Assembly: GCF_020026455.1 (NCBI RefSeq)
Contig: NZ_JAHHQJ010000010.1
Coordinates: forward strand, 34,605-98,604
DNA: 64,000 bases
Reading direction: 5' to 3'
Source: Alistipes sp.
GTDB lineage: Bacteria > Bacteroidota > Bacteroidia > Bacteroidales > Rikenellaceae
Shown: piece after piece, positions 1 to 8,350 of the stretch
How positions within the stretch are numbered: position 1 is the first letter of the stretch
How the letters are laid out: each line of letters starts with the position of its first letter
Translations under genes and position numbers: made by a program
Notes under the pieces: generated by a model
Database searches by the model: none
What the model saw: only the letters and a program-made list of their open reading frames with translations
What the model was told of the DNA's origin: nothing

Positions 1-114
1 CGCCGGCTCCGGCCCGGATAGTCCCGCCATCCTCGCCCCCCCCCGGTGCCAGACCTTTTGCCGTAACGACACTTTCTGGAGGATGGCATGCCTGCGCGAT
101 CTTCTGCGCCCCGG

Positions 115-146
115 TTTTGCAACGGCGCGACTTTTTGTTATCTTTG
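115..146 (+). promoter_or_regulatory. Promoter of the TPM-domain gene
   Basis: A Bacteroidota -7 element TATCTTTG lies at 139-146, with TTTTG at 115-119 about 19 bases upstream as a -33 element. The chosen ATG at 158 is only 11 bases past the -7 box, so the transcript leader would be very short. Confidence 0.6.
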
Positions 147-157
147 CCGACGAGGTT

Positions 158-1054
158 ATGAGAAAAATTACGATCCTATGCTTGCTGCTCGCCTGCGTGT
201 TGCCCGCCTTTGCGGGTACATACCGCTCGGAGCAGATTCCCAATGTCCAGCTGACGGACCGGCGACGCTATGTCTCCGATCCCGACGGCATCCTCTCTTC
301 CGCCGCCGTGGCGCATATCGACTCCGTCTGCGCCTCGCTGCGCGATCGGGGCCTGGCGCAGGTTGCCGTCGTCGCCGTCGACGACATTGCGGGCGGCGAT
401 CCGTTTTCGTTTGCCATTGATCTGTTCCGCCGCTGGGGCGTGGGCAGCTCGGCGAGCGACAACGGTCTGGGCATCCTGCTGGTGAAGGATCTGCGGGAGA
501 TCCGCTTCGTCACGGGCGGCGGTCTCGAGGGCATCCTCCCCGACGCACTCTGCAAACGCATCCAGCTCGACCGGATGCTTCCCGCCTTCCGCAAGGGGGA
601 CTACAGCGCGGGCATGGTCGCCGGAGTGGAGGCCGCCGCCACGGTCCTCGAAGGCGGCGAGGTCACTCTGGCCAACGACGAGGGGCTCCCGGCGTGGATG
701 ATCTTCACGATCGTCTTCGGCTTTGTGGTCTTTCCGCTGGGCGGGGTGCTGGCCAACTACTATTTCTCGCGCCGTTGCCCGAAGTGCCGGAAGCTGGCTC
801 TGAAACAGCACTCGCAGCGGGTGTTGAGCGTCACGCGCAACTCCCGGCTGGTCGAATATACCTATATTTGCCCACATTGCGGCGAAGTCGTTACACGACG
901 CTCGCGCAACCTTCGCGACGACAACTTCGGCGGCGGTGCCGGGGGCGGAACGATCCTCGGCGGCGATTTCGGACGCGGCATGGGCGGCGGTTTCGGGGGT
1001 GGCTCCTTCGGCGGCGGCTCCTTTGGCGGCGGCGGCTCGGGTTCGCGCTGGTAG
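158..1054 (+). CDS. TPM domain protein with zinc-ribbon and glycine-rich tail
   Basis: Predicted exported, membrane-anchored protein of 298 residues. The ATG at 158 is preferred over an upstream in-frame ATG at 83 because it begins directly with a signal peptide (about residues 1-19) and follows the -7 box at 139-146. A TPM_phosphatase (YgcG-like) domain occupies roughly residues 33-160. A hydrophobic segment at about 180-204 is followed by two CxxC pairs (CPKC near 207, CPHC near 238) that could form a zinc ribbon, and the tail from about 257 is almost entirely Gly/Phe/Ser, as is common in this family. It sits upstream of lemA, a pairing frequent in bacteria and suggestive of a shared envelope role. 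The exact function of TPM proteins of this type is not settled. Confidence 0.85.
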   Translation: MRKITILCLLLACVLPAFAGTYRSEQIPNVQLTDRRRYVSDPDGILSSAAVAHIDSVCASLRDRGLAQVAVVAVDDIAGGDPFSFAIDLFRRWGVGSSASDNGLGILLVKDLREIRFVTGGGLEGILPDALCKRIQLDRMLPAFRKGDYSAGMVAGVEAAATVLEGGEVTLANDEGLPAWMIFTIVFGFVVFPLGGVLANYYFSRRCPKCRKLALKQHSQRVLSVTRNSRLVEYTYICPHCGEVVTRRSRNLRDDNFGGGAGGGTILGGDFGRGMGGGFGGGSFGGGSFGGGGSGSRW

Positions 1055-1219
1055 TTGAAGCTACGAAGTTCCGCTGCGTTGCATGTCGGGCTGAAAAGCG
1101 TCTGCAATTCGGTTGCATTGCGACAACCCCTTCCCTCAGGGACGGGCCTGGAATAGGGGCGGGCTTGCAACCGGCCCCGACTGCGACGGTTTGATACGAA
1201 ATAAGTTTAAATAATTTAA

Positions 1220-1807
1220 ATGGCTTCTGTTATGAAAAAATGGATTTGGATCGGCGTTGTCGCCGTGGTTGCGATTTTCTTTTATGCGACTTACAACGGT
1301 TTCGTCAACCGGGAGGAGGGCCTTAAGAGCGCCTGGTCCAACGTCGAGACGCAGTACCAGCGCCGTGCGGACCTGATTCCCAACCTGGTCAACACCGTGA
1401 AGGGCTACGCGGCCCACGAAACGCAGACCTTGACCGAGGTCACCGAGGCGCGTGCCCGGGCCACGTCGATCAACCTTTCGGCCGACGGGCTGACTCCCGA
1501 GCGGCTTGCGCAGTTCCAGCAGGCGCAGGCCGAGGTTCGTTCCGCTTTGGGGCGCCTGATCGCCGTGTCGGAGAGCTATCCCGACCTGAAGGCCAACCGG
1601 AATTTCCTCGAACTGCAGGCCCAGCTCGAAGGTACCGAGAACCGCATCGCCGTAGCGCGCAAGGACTTCAACGCCGCAGCACAGCAGTACAACGTTTCGG
1701 TGCGTCGTTTCCCGGCCAACCTCGTTGCGCGGATGTTCGGCTTCGAGCAGAAACCCTATTTCGAGTCGGCCGAAGGGACTGACGCCGCTCCGCAGGTTGC
1801 CTTCTAA
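1220..1807 (+). CDS. lemA: LemA family protein
   Basis: This 195-residue protein has one N-terminal membrane segment (about residues 7-25) followed by a helical LemA domain. The segment N-R-E-E-G-L-K-S-A-W-S-N-V with Q-R-R-A-D-L-I-P-N-L-V just after it is the family hallmark. The alternative ATG at 1232 would remove only four residues. LemA proteins are inner-membrane proteins with a long coiled periplasmic or cytoplasmic domain and no assigned biochemical activity. The stop codon abuts the next ATG at 1808, so lemA and the permease are very likely co-transcribed, probably with the TPM gene upstream although 165 bases separate them. Confidence 0.92.
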   Translation: MASVMKKWIWIGVVAVVAIFFYATYNGFVNREEGLKSAWSNVETQYQRRADLIPNLVNTVKGYAAHETQTLTEVTEARARATSINLSADGLTPERLAQFQQAQAEVRSALGRLIAVSESYPDLKANRNFLELQAQLEGTENRIAVARKDFNAAAQQYNVSVRRFPANLVARMFGFEQKPYFESAEGTDAAPQVAF

Positions 1808-2797
1808 ATGATCTCGGAACGTTCCCGCGGTTATGTGCTGGGTGCCATAGCCGCGGCCAGCTACGGATTGAATCCGCTCTTTGCACTGCCGCTTTACGGC
1901 GCGGGCCTGAGGGTGGATTCCGTGCTGTTCTACCGCTATGTGCTGGCCGTGTTGATGCTGGGGGCGCTGATGCTTTTCCGGCGTCAGTCGTTCGCCCTGC
2001 GGCGGCGCGATGTCCTGCCGCTTGCGGCCGTGGGCTTGCTCTTCTCGCTTTCGTCGCTGCTGCTTTTCGAGAGCTACAACCTCATGGACGCCGGCATCGC
2101 CTCGACAATCCTGTTTGTCTACCCGGTGATGGTCGCCGTCATCATGGCCGTCGGTTTCCGCGAGCGGGTCACGGCCGTCACGGTTTTTTCGATCACTCTG
2201 GCCTGTGGGGGCATCTCGCTGCTCTACAAGGGGGACGACGGCGCCACTCTCGACCTGATGGGCGTCATGCTGGTCTTCCTTTCGGCGCTCTCCTATGCGA
2301 TCTGGATCGTTGCTGTCAACCGCTCGTCGCTCAAGGAACTTCCGACCGAGAAACTGACGTTCTACTGCCTGATTTTCGGCTCGCTGATCTACATCGTCCG
2401 ACTGCGGGGCTGTGTCGATCTGCAACCCATGCCTTCGTTTGCGATGTGGGTCAACGCCATTGCGCTGGCTCTTTTCCCGACGATCATTTCGCTGGTCACG
2501 ATGGCCGGATCCATCCGCCGCATCGGCTCCACACCCACGGCGATCCTCGGGGCGCTGGAACCCGTCACGGCGTTGTTTTTCGGCGTCGCGGTCTTTGGCG
2601 AACGGTTCACCCTGCGCATCGGAATCGGTGTTTTGCTGATCCTTACCGCCGTGACGCTCATCATCGCCGGCAAGTCGATCCGCATCCCCACCTCCGTCAC
2701 ACACCTTGCCCGGTGGATGGGCCGTCCCCACCTTCCGCGCTGGGCCGTGCGCTGGGCCCGCCGGCTGCCGCTGCCGCGCATCCGCCGTACGCGCTGA
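1808..2797 (+). CDS. EamA/DMT superfamily permease
   Basis: A 329-residue polytopic membrane protein with about ten hydrophobic segments arranged as two EamA repeats, for example a repeat boundary near residue 150 and the conserved G-A-L-E-P-V-T-A-L-F-F-G segment in the second half. Members of the drug/metabolite transporter superfamily export or import small metabolites, and the substrate cannot be told from sequence. The ATG starts at the base after the lemA stop. The C-terminal 40 residues are Arg/Pro rich and probably cytoplasmic. A strong bidirectional hairpin at 2813-2853 ends the transcript. Confidence 0.88.
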   Translation: MISERSRGYVLGAIAAASYGLNPLFALPLYGAGLRVDSVLFYRYVLAVLMLGALMLFRRQSFALRRRDVLPLAAVGLLFSLSSLLLFESYNLMDAGIASTILFVYPVMVAVIMAVGFRERVTAVTVFSITLACGGISLLYKGDDGATLDLMGVMLVFLSALSYAIWIVAVNRSSLKELPTEKLTFYCLIFGSLIYIVRLRGCVDLQPMPSFAMWVNAIALALFPTIISLVTMAGSIRRIGSTPTAILGALEPVTALFFGVAVFGERFTLRIGIGVLLILTAVTLIIAGKSIRIPTSVTHLARWMGRPHLPRWAVRWARRLPLPRIRRTR

Positions 2798-2812
2798 CGG
2801 ACTTTGCCGCAA

Positions 2813-2853
2813 CGAACGGCGCCGGAGCGGGAAAATCCCTCCGGCGCCGTTCG
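2813..2853. terminator. Bidirectional terminator hairpin between convergent genes
   Basis: A perfect 15-bp stem (2813-2827 with 2839-2853) with an 11-base loop lies between the stop codons of the DMT permease (+) and the beta-barrel protein (-). A short T-containing stretch follows on the + strand. Confidence 0.75.
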
Positions 2854-2868
2854 TTTGTCTTCGGATGG

Positions 2869-5229
2869 TTACAGCCGTCTCTTTTCGTCGGCCGATCCCG
2901 CCTCGACGGCCTTGCGCTTGAAGGCCTTCCCCGACTTGAAGTTGTAGGTCAGCCCGATTCGGAACGAGCGGTTGCTCCAGGGCTGCCGGATGTTCATCGC
3001 GCGGACGAATCCGTCGCCCTGCGCTCCGAACTTATGTTCCCGATTCAGGAGGTTCTGCACCGAGAACGAGGCGGTGAACCGGTCGCCGAAGCGCTTCTTC
3101 ACACCGATCTGCACCCGGTGGTTGGGCTCCACCCAACAGTTGCCTAGGCTGATACGGCTCTGATAGTTGTACGAGAAGTCGATGTAGCATTTGGCCGGGA
3201 GCGTGAAGGTCGTCGCGAGGTGGACGAATCCCCAGTTGAAAAACTGCTCGGCTCCGTGCTGCTCTATGCGCTGTCCGCGGCGCATGTAGGTGATGTTGGC
3301 GTTCAGCTGCCACCATTTCGTGGGTTGGAACGGCAGGTTGACCGATACGTAATAGTTTTTCGTGGCGTCGAAGTTGACATGAGTCAGTTGCAGCATGTCG
3401 GGTTTCTCCGTGTCGGCCCGTATTATCTCCTGAATCTCGTCGCTGACGAACTGCATGCCGGCCGTGAGGGTGTATTTGTGGGCGGCCACCAGCGTGAGGT
3501 TCACGTCCTGCTTGAATGCCGGGTCGAGCGACGGGTTTCCCGTCTGGTAGGTGTAGTCCGAAATCTGTGTCCGCTGCGGGTTGAGGCTCCGGAAGTTGGG
3601 GCGTTCGATGGTCCGGGCGTATTGGGCGATCAGCAGCCATCCCTTCTCCTTCGAGAGGGCGAAGGAGAGGTTGGCGTTGGGAAAGAGTGAGAAATAATCC
3701 TGTCCGACCCCTTTTCCCTCCGTGTGGGTGTACTCGCCGCGCAGACCCGCCACGAGTCCCCAGCGGCCGAGCTGTGCCGAGGCGATGGCGTAGGCCGCCG
3801 CGATGTTCTCCGTATAGTCGATCGTGAAGCTCTGGTTGTCGTTGCGCATCCATGCATCGTTCCGGCGGTATTCATAGAGCGCCTCGTTGTGCATGTCGTT
3901 GTAGGTGTATTTGGCGCCGGCTTTCATCGTGAAACGGGGGGTGTATTTCTTTTCGAGGGCCAGTGTCGCCGTGGCGATGTTATAGATGCCCTCGGTGTTG
4001 TTGCGGTAGATCGAGTCGGTCGTTGCTTTCGGGGTCGTTGTGCGGCTGAAGTTCTCGTTCCCGGAGTCGCTTTCGCGGCGTGTGTAGTCGAAGAGCAGTT
4101 TGAGCGTCGAGCCGAGCGTGTCGATCTTGCGGATGTAGTTGAACGTCGCCGAGTAGTTGTCGGGGGTGTTGAGTTGGTCGAATTTGCTGTCCGTGTGCGC
4201 TGTCGTGCCGGCATTCCGCAACTCCGAGTAGGTTTTGGTCGGTCCTTCGACGCTGGTGTGCCAGTATTCGAATTCGGCGCCGATGCTGTTCTTGCCGTCG
4301 ATTTCGACCACGGTTCCGGCGTTGATTCCGAAGTTGTCGGTGCGGTTTTTTATCGTCGAGTGAGCATTCAGCTCCTTGTCTGTAGCCTCGTAGCGAGTCT
4401 GTTCGCGGGAGACTGTCTTTTCCTTTTCGAACGAACCCCATGCCGAGGCGTAAAAGTCCACGCGTCCCGAATGCAGGTTGATGTTTGCGGCCGGATTGTA
4501 GCGATGCACGATATCTCCCTGCGTGGTGTTGAACGACACCGAGCCGTCGATGCCGTTCTCGCGGCGTTTTCTGAGCGTGATGCGGATGATGCCTCCCGAC
4601 GAGTCGGCGTCGTAGTCGGCTCCCGACGTGGGCACGACCTCTATTTTCTGAATCTCCTCAGCCCGGAGCGACCGCAGGTAGGTCAGCAACTGTTCCGGCT
4701 CCATGTGCAGTTCGCGGTCGTTGACATATACCTTCGGGCCGCTCTTGCCGTTGATCGATACTTTCTCCCCGTCGATCCATACGCCGGGGGCGTGTTCCAG
4801 CAGCTCGATGCCGTCCTTTCCGATGGCAGCCGGAGCGTTCGCCACGTCGACGACAAAGCGATCGGCCTCGCGCCGCACGAGCCGGGCCTTTACCTCCACC
4901 CGCTCGATTCCGGTTGCCGCGGCATGCATCACGAAGTCGCCTAAAAAGTTCTCCTGCTCCACGCTCACGGTCTTTTTCACGGGGTCGCATCCGAGATACT
5001 GAATCTGGAGGGTGTACTCGCCGGGAGCGGCTTTCAGCACGAAACGCCCTTCGGCATCGGTGACCATGCCGGCCACCTGTTCGGCTCCTTTCAGCAGGAC
5101 AACCGTTGCATATTCGACGGCTTTTCCCTGCTCGTCGACCACGCGGCCCGTCGAGGGGCAGAGCTGCGCGGCCAGAAGCCGGCTTGCGACCATTGCGAGT
5201 ATTGCGATGAGGAGAATTAATTTTTTCAT
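2869..5229 (-). CDS. Outer-membrane beta-barrel protein with carboxypeptidase-regulatory-like N-terminus
   Basis: This 786-residue protein starts with a signal peptide (about residues 1-20), then a CarboxypepD_reg-like beta-sandwich (about 25-105, with G-R-V-V-D-E-Q-G-K-A and the Y-T-L-Q-I-Q-Y-L-G segment). A plug-like region (about 130-215) follows, then a long alternating-strand barrel ending with an aromatic-rich C-terminus. This is the layout of the Bacteroidota TonB-dependent-receptor-like family (outer membrane beta-barrel family, OMP_b-brl_3). No SusD-like gene is adjacent, so it is not a classical polysaccharide utilisation pair. The ligand is unknown. It is monocistronic, with its own promoter at 5261-5268 and a terminator shared with the convergent permease. 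Confidence 0.87.
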   Translation of the reverse strand: MKKLILLIAILAMVASRLLAAQLCPSTGRVVDEQGKAVEYATVVLLKGAEQVAGMVTDAEGRFVLKAAPGEYTLQIQYLGCDPVKKTVSVEQENFLGDFVMHAAATGIERVEVKARLVRREADRFVVDVANAPAAIGKDGIELLEHAPGVWIDGEKVSINGKSGPKVYVNDRELHMEPEQLLTYLRSLRAEEIQKIEVVPTSGADYDADSSGGIIRITLRKRRENGIDGSVSFNTTQGDIVHRYNPAANINLHSGRVDFYASAWGSFEKEKTVSREQTRYEATDKELNAHSTIKNRTDNFGINAGTVVEIDGKNSIGAEFEYWHTSVEGPTKTYSELRNAGTTAHTDSKFDQLNTPDNYSATFNYIRKIDTLGSTLKLLFDYTRRESDSGNENFSRTTTPKATTDSIYRNNTEGIYNIATATLALEKKYTPRFTMKAGAKYTYNDMHNEALYEYRRNDAWMRNDNQSFTIDYTENIAAAYAIASAQLGRWGLVAGLRGEYTHTEGKGVGQDYFSLFPNANLSFALSKEKGWLLIAQYARTIERPNFRSLNPQRTQISDYTYQTGNPSLDPAFKQDVNLTLVAAHKYTLTAGMQFVSDEIQEIIRADTEKPDMLQLTHVNFDATKNYYVSVNLPFQPTKWWQLNANITYMRRGQRIEQHGAEQFFNWGFVHLATTFTLPAKCYIDFSYNYQSRISLGNCWVEPNHRVQIGVKKRFGDRFTASFSVQNLLNREHKFGAQGDGFVRAMNIRQPWSNRSFRIGLTYNFKSGKAFKRKAVEAGSADEKRRL

Positions 5230-5260
5230 GATATTCGGCGGTTTGGTTTATCTGTTACTG

Positions 5261-5268
5261 CAAATATA
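5261..5268 (-). promoter_or_regulatory. -7 promoter element of the beta-barrel gene
   Basis: On the reverse strand the bases read TATATTTG, a match to TAnnTTTG, about 30 bases before the ATG at 5229. No clear -33 TTTG was found, and the region is AT-rich. Confidence 0.5.
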
Positions 5269-5720
5269 TGTAAAAATATTTATACTCTGTAACACATAGT
5301 ACTAAAATTTCGGAAATTTTTTGATACTTATATTTAATAGCGCCGCAGTTATCCGATCGGGCTCCGTTATTTTTCGTGGGGTGGCGGTGGCCCGGCCTTC
5401 CGGCTGCGACCGATTTTTTCCCGCCATTTTTTTTCGCGACGGGGTATTTTCTCCTCCGGAAAACGGGTGCCGTGAATATTTTTTTGAAAATTCGCCGACT
5501 GGCAGGGTAGGAATCCCGGGAAATAATTGCTAAATTTGCAATTTGAATTAATGTGGCTAATTGTCTCCGGATGCCTGATGCAGGCTTTTCACCCGGATGC
5601 GTCCTTTGCCGGATCCCTCCCGACGGCGGGGATTCGGAGCGGGCCGGATTTGTGGACGCAACCCGCGGCCACGGGTTCGGACGCTCTGTTTTGTAAATGC
5701 TTTAATGGAACGATAAGCGT
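5269..5720. other. Intergenic region without a supported gene
   Basis: About 450 bases between the divergent beta-barrel gene and plsC. Short open frames here (for example near 5321-5533 and 5527-5727) lack family similarity, have unconvincing composition and overlap the promoter region, so they are not called. A TAnnTTTG match (TAAATTTG) lies at 5531-5538. Confidence 0.6.
5531..5538 (+). promoter_or_regulatory. Candidate -7 element for the plsC-parE-parC operon
   Basis: TAAATTTG matches TAnnTTTG and would leave a leader of roughly 175 bases before the plsC ATG. The -33 region is not clear, so this is tentative. Confidence 0.4.
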
Positions 5721-6443
5721 ATGTTGAGTGCTTTATACTACCTTGTTCTGGTGCTTCTGTGCACGTTTTTCATGATCCTGTCGGCCCTTGCGCTGGTTGT
5801 CTGCTATCCCTTCGACCGGGGACGCCGCACGGTGCACGAGCTGTCGCGCATCCTGGTCCGGATTTTCTTCTTTCTGCCTCCCTTCTGGCGGCATCGGGTC
5901 ATCGGCCGCGAGCTGATCGACCGGACGAAGTCCTACGTCATCGTCATCAACCACGCTACGGTGATCGACATCCCGGCGCTCTACTACCTTCCGCTCAATT
6001 TCCGCTGGGTGTCGAAGCGCGAGGTGTTCAAAACGCCCTTCTTCGGTCAGTTTCTCCTGCTCCACGGCGACATCTGCATCAACCGCGGCCACGCCGCCGA
6101 GGCCCTGGAACAAATGGTCCGTGACGGCAAAAAGTGGATTTCGCGCGGGGCTTCGGTGGCAGTTTTCCCCGAGGGCACGCGCTCGAAGGACGGCGAGATC
6201 CACCGCTTCAAGGCCGGGGCCTTCACCCTGGCCAGGGAGGCCGGCGTTGAGATCCTCCCCGTGGTGCTGGACGGAACCAAAACGCTGATCAAAAAGAACC
6301 TGGCATTCAACTGGGGCAACCGGATCACCGTCCGCGTGCTTCCGCCCGTTCCGGCCGCGGAGGTTGCGGCCCTGGAGACGCACGAACTGATGGCGCGCGT
6401 CCGTGAGAGCATGTGTGCCGCCCTGGCCGAGATCCGAAAATAA
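5721..6443 (+). CDS. plsC: 1-acyl-sn-glycerol-3-phosphate acyltransferase
   Basis: A 240-residue enzyme predicted to add the second acyl chain to lysophosphatidic acid in phospholipid synthesis at the inner membrane. A hydrophobic N-terminus (about residues 5-30) precedes the catalytic HX4D motif (His78 to Asp83 in N-H-A-T-V-I-D) and the substrate-binding F-P-E-G-T-R motif (about residues 149-154). Both are intact. The stop is six bases before the parE ATG, so plsC is likely the first gene of an operon with parE and parC. Acyl-chain or headgroup preference cannot be read from sequence. Confidence 0.93.
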   Translation: MLSALYYLVLVLLCTFFMILSALALVVCYPFDRGRRTVHELSRILVRIFFFLPPFWRHRVIGRELIDRTKSYVIVINHATVIDIPALYYLPLNFRWVSKREVFKTPFFGQFLLLHGDICINRGHAAEALEQMVRDGKKWISRGASVAVFPEGTRSKDGEIHRFKAGAFTLAREAGVEILPVVLDGTKTLIKKNLAFNWGNRITVRVLPPVPAAEVAALETHELMARVRESMCAALAEIRK

Positions 6444-6449
6444 CGCATT

Positions 6450-8327
6450 ATGGCAGATTTACTCAATACCAACTCGAACGCAAACAATTACGGCGACGAC
6501 GCCATCGTGACCCTCTCTCCGAGGGAGCACATCCGCCTGCGCCCCGGCATGTACGTCGGCGTGGTGGGCGACGGTTCGCAACCCGACGAGGCGCTCTACG
6601 TGCTGATCAAGGAGGTCGTGGACAACTCGATCGACGAATTTATCATGGGAGCGGGCCGGCAGATCGACATCACGCTTGTTGACAACGTGGTCACGGTGCG
6701 CGACTACGGCCGTGGCATTCCCCTCAAGTCGCTCGCGGCAGCCGTCGGACAGATGAATACGGGCGGCAAGTACGGGGGCGACGCCTTTAAGAAGACGGTC
6801 GGTCTGAACGGAGTGGGCGTCAAGGCCGTGAACATGCTTTCCGAAGAGTTTACGGCCCGTTCGGTCCGCGACGGTGAAGCCCGTACGGTGACCTTCGCCA
6901 AGGGGCTCGAGGTGAGCGACAAGTGGGAGAGCGGTGTTGGCGAGAAGAACGGCACGTTCATCTCCTACCGTGTCGACCAGGAGATTTTCGGCGACTATGC
7001 CTACAACCTCGAATACGTCGAGCAGAAGATCCGCAATTACAGCTACCTGAATCTGGGTCTTACGCTCAACTTCAACGGCAAGAGCTACGTTTCGAAACAC
7101 GGACTGCTGGATCTTGTGAACGACAACATGACCGAGGCTCCGCTCTATCCGCCGATCCACCTCACGGGCGAGGACATCGAGGTGGTGATCACCCACGGCA
7201 CGGGCTACGGCGAGAGCTATGACTCGTTCGTCAACGGACAGCATACCACCCAGGGCGGTACGCACCAGACGGCCCTTCGCGCCGCCATTGCCAAGACGAT
7301 CAAGGAGTTCTACCGCAAGGACTACGACCCTTCGGACATCCGCACGTCGGTCATCGCGGCCATTTCGATCAAGGTCACTGACCCTCTTTTCGAGAACCAG
7401 ATGAAGACCAAGTACGGCTCGAAGGAGGTCGAACCGGGCGTCTCGGTCAACAACTTCGTGGCCGACTTCCTTACCAAACACCTCGACGACTACCTGCACA
7501 AGCACGCCGAGACGGCCCAGATTCTCCAGAAGAAGATCGTCGAGAACGAGAAGGAGCGCAAGGCGATCTCGGGCATCCAGAAGAAGGCCCGCGAGACGGC
7601 GCGCAAGGTGAGCCTGAACAACAAGAAGCTGCGCGACTGCAAGATCCACCGCACGGACCGCAACGAGCTGGCCGAACAGTCGATGATCTTCATCACGGAG
7701 GGTAACTCGGCGTCGGGCTCCATCACCAAGAGCCGCGACGTGCGTACACAGGCGGTCTTCTCGCTGCGGGGCAAGCCGCTGAACTGCTACGGGCTGACGA
7801 AGAAGGTAGTCTACGAGAACGAGGAGTTCAACCTGCTCCAGGCGGCGCTGAACATCGAGGAGGACATGGACAACCTGCGCTACAACAAGGTCGTCATCGC
7901 CACCGATGCCGATGTCGACGGCATGCACATCCGCCTCTTGATGATGACCTTCTTCCTGCAGTTCTTCCCCGAGGTGATCCGCCAGGGACACCTTTTCGTG
8001 CTGCAAACCCCTCTGTTCCGGGTCCGCAACAAGAAGGAGACCTTCTACTGCTATTCGGAGGAGGAGCGGCTGAAGGCCGTGGGCCGCTGCGGATCGAATG
8101 CCGAGATCACGCGCTTCAAGGGTCTGGGCGAGATTTCTCCCGACGAGTTCAAGGAGTTCATCGGCGAGAATATGCGCCTGGACAAGGTCCGCATCACGAA
8201 GGACGACCCGATCCACGACCTGCTGGAGTTTTATATGGGTAAGAATACCTACGAGCGCCAGGGCTTTATTATCGATAACCTGCGCATCGAGGAGGACATC
8301 GTCGAGCAGGACCTTTTGATCAATTGA
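6450..8327 (+). CDS. parE: DNA topoisomerase IV subunit B
   Basis: A 625-residue type IIA topoisomerase ATPase subunit. The N-terminal GHKL ATPase domain carries D-N-S-I-D-E-F near residue 50 and the G-L-N-G-V-G-V-K ATP lid. The TOPRIM domain carries E-G-N-S-A-S-G-S and D-A-D-V-D-G-M-H. It lacks the extra insertion of proteobacterial GyrB. It is assigned as ParE rather than GyrB because it is immediately followed by a ParC-type A subunit, while gyrA lies elsewhere at 18.3 kb. With ParC it decatenates daughter chromosomes. It is translationally close to both neighbours. Confidence 0.92.
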   Translation: MADLLNTNSNANNYGDDAIVTLSPREHIRLRPGMYVGVVGDGSQPDEALYVLIKEVVDNSIDEFIMGAGRQIDITLVDNVVTVRDYGRGIPLKSLAAAVGQMNTGGKYGGDAFKKTVGLNGVGVKAVNMLSEEFTARSVRDGEARTVTFAKGLEVSDKWESGVGEKNGTFISYRVDQEIFGDYAYNLEYVEQKIRNYSYLNLGLTLNFNGKSYVSKHGLLDLVNDNMTEAPLYPPIHLTGEDIEVVITHGTGYGESYDSFVNGQHTTQGGTHQTALRAAIAKTIKEFYRKDYDPSDIRTSVIAAISIKVTDPLFENQMKTKYGSKEVEPGVSVNNFVADFLTKHLDDYLHKHAETAQILQKKIVENEKERKAISGIQKKARETARKVSLNNKKLRDCKIHRTDRNELAEQSMIFITEGNSASGSITKSRDVRTQAVFSLRGKPLNCYGLTKKVVYENEEFNLLQAALNIEEDMDNLRYNKVVIATDADVDGMHIRLLMMTFFLQFFPEVIRQGHLFVLQTPLFRVRNKKETFYCYSEEERLKAVGRCGSNAEITRFKGLGEISPDEFKEFIGENMRLDKVRITKDDPIHDLLEFYMGKNTYERQGFIIDNLRIEEDIVEQDLLIN

Positions 8328-8350
8328 GAATTAAAAACCAAGCATTTCCC

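Noticed and set aside
6459..8216. Long reverse-strand open frame through parE
   Set aside because: It is an antisense shadow of a GC-rich gene with third-position bias; its translation is Val/Leu/Arg/Asp-rich without any family signature. The same applies to long antisense frames in ftsK, gyrA, purA and others.
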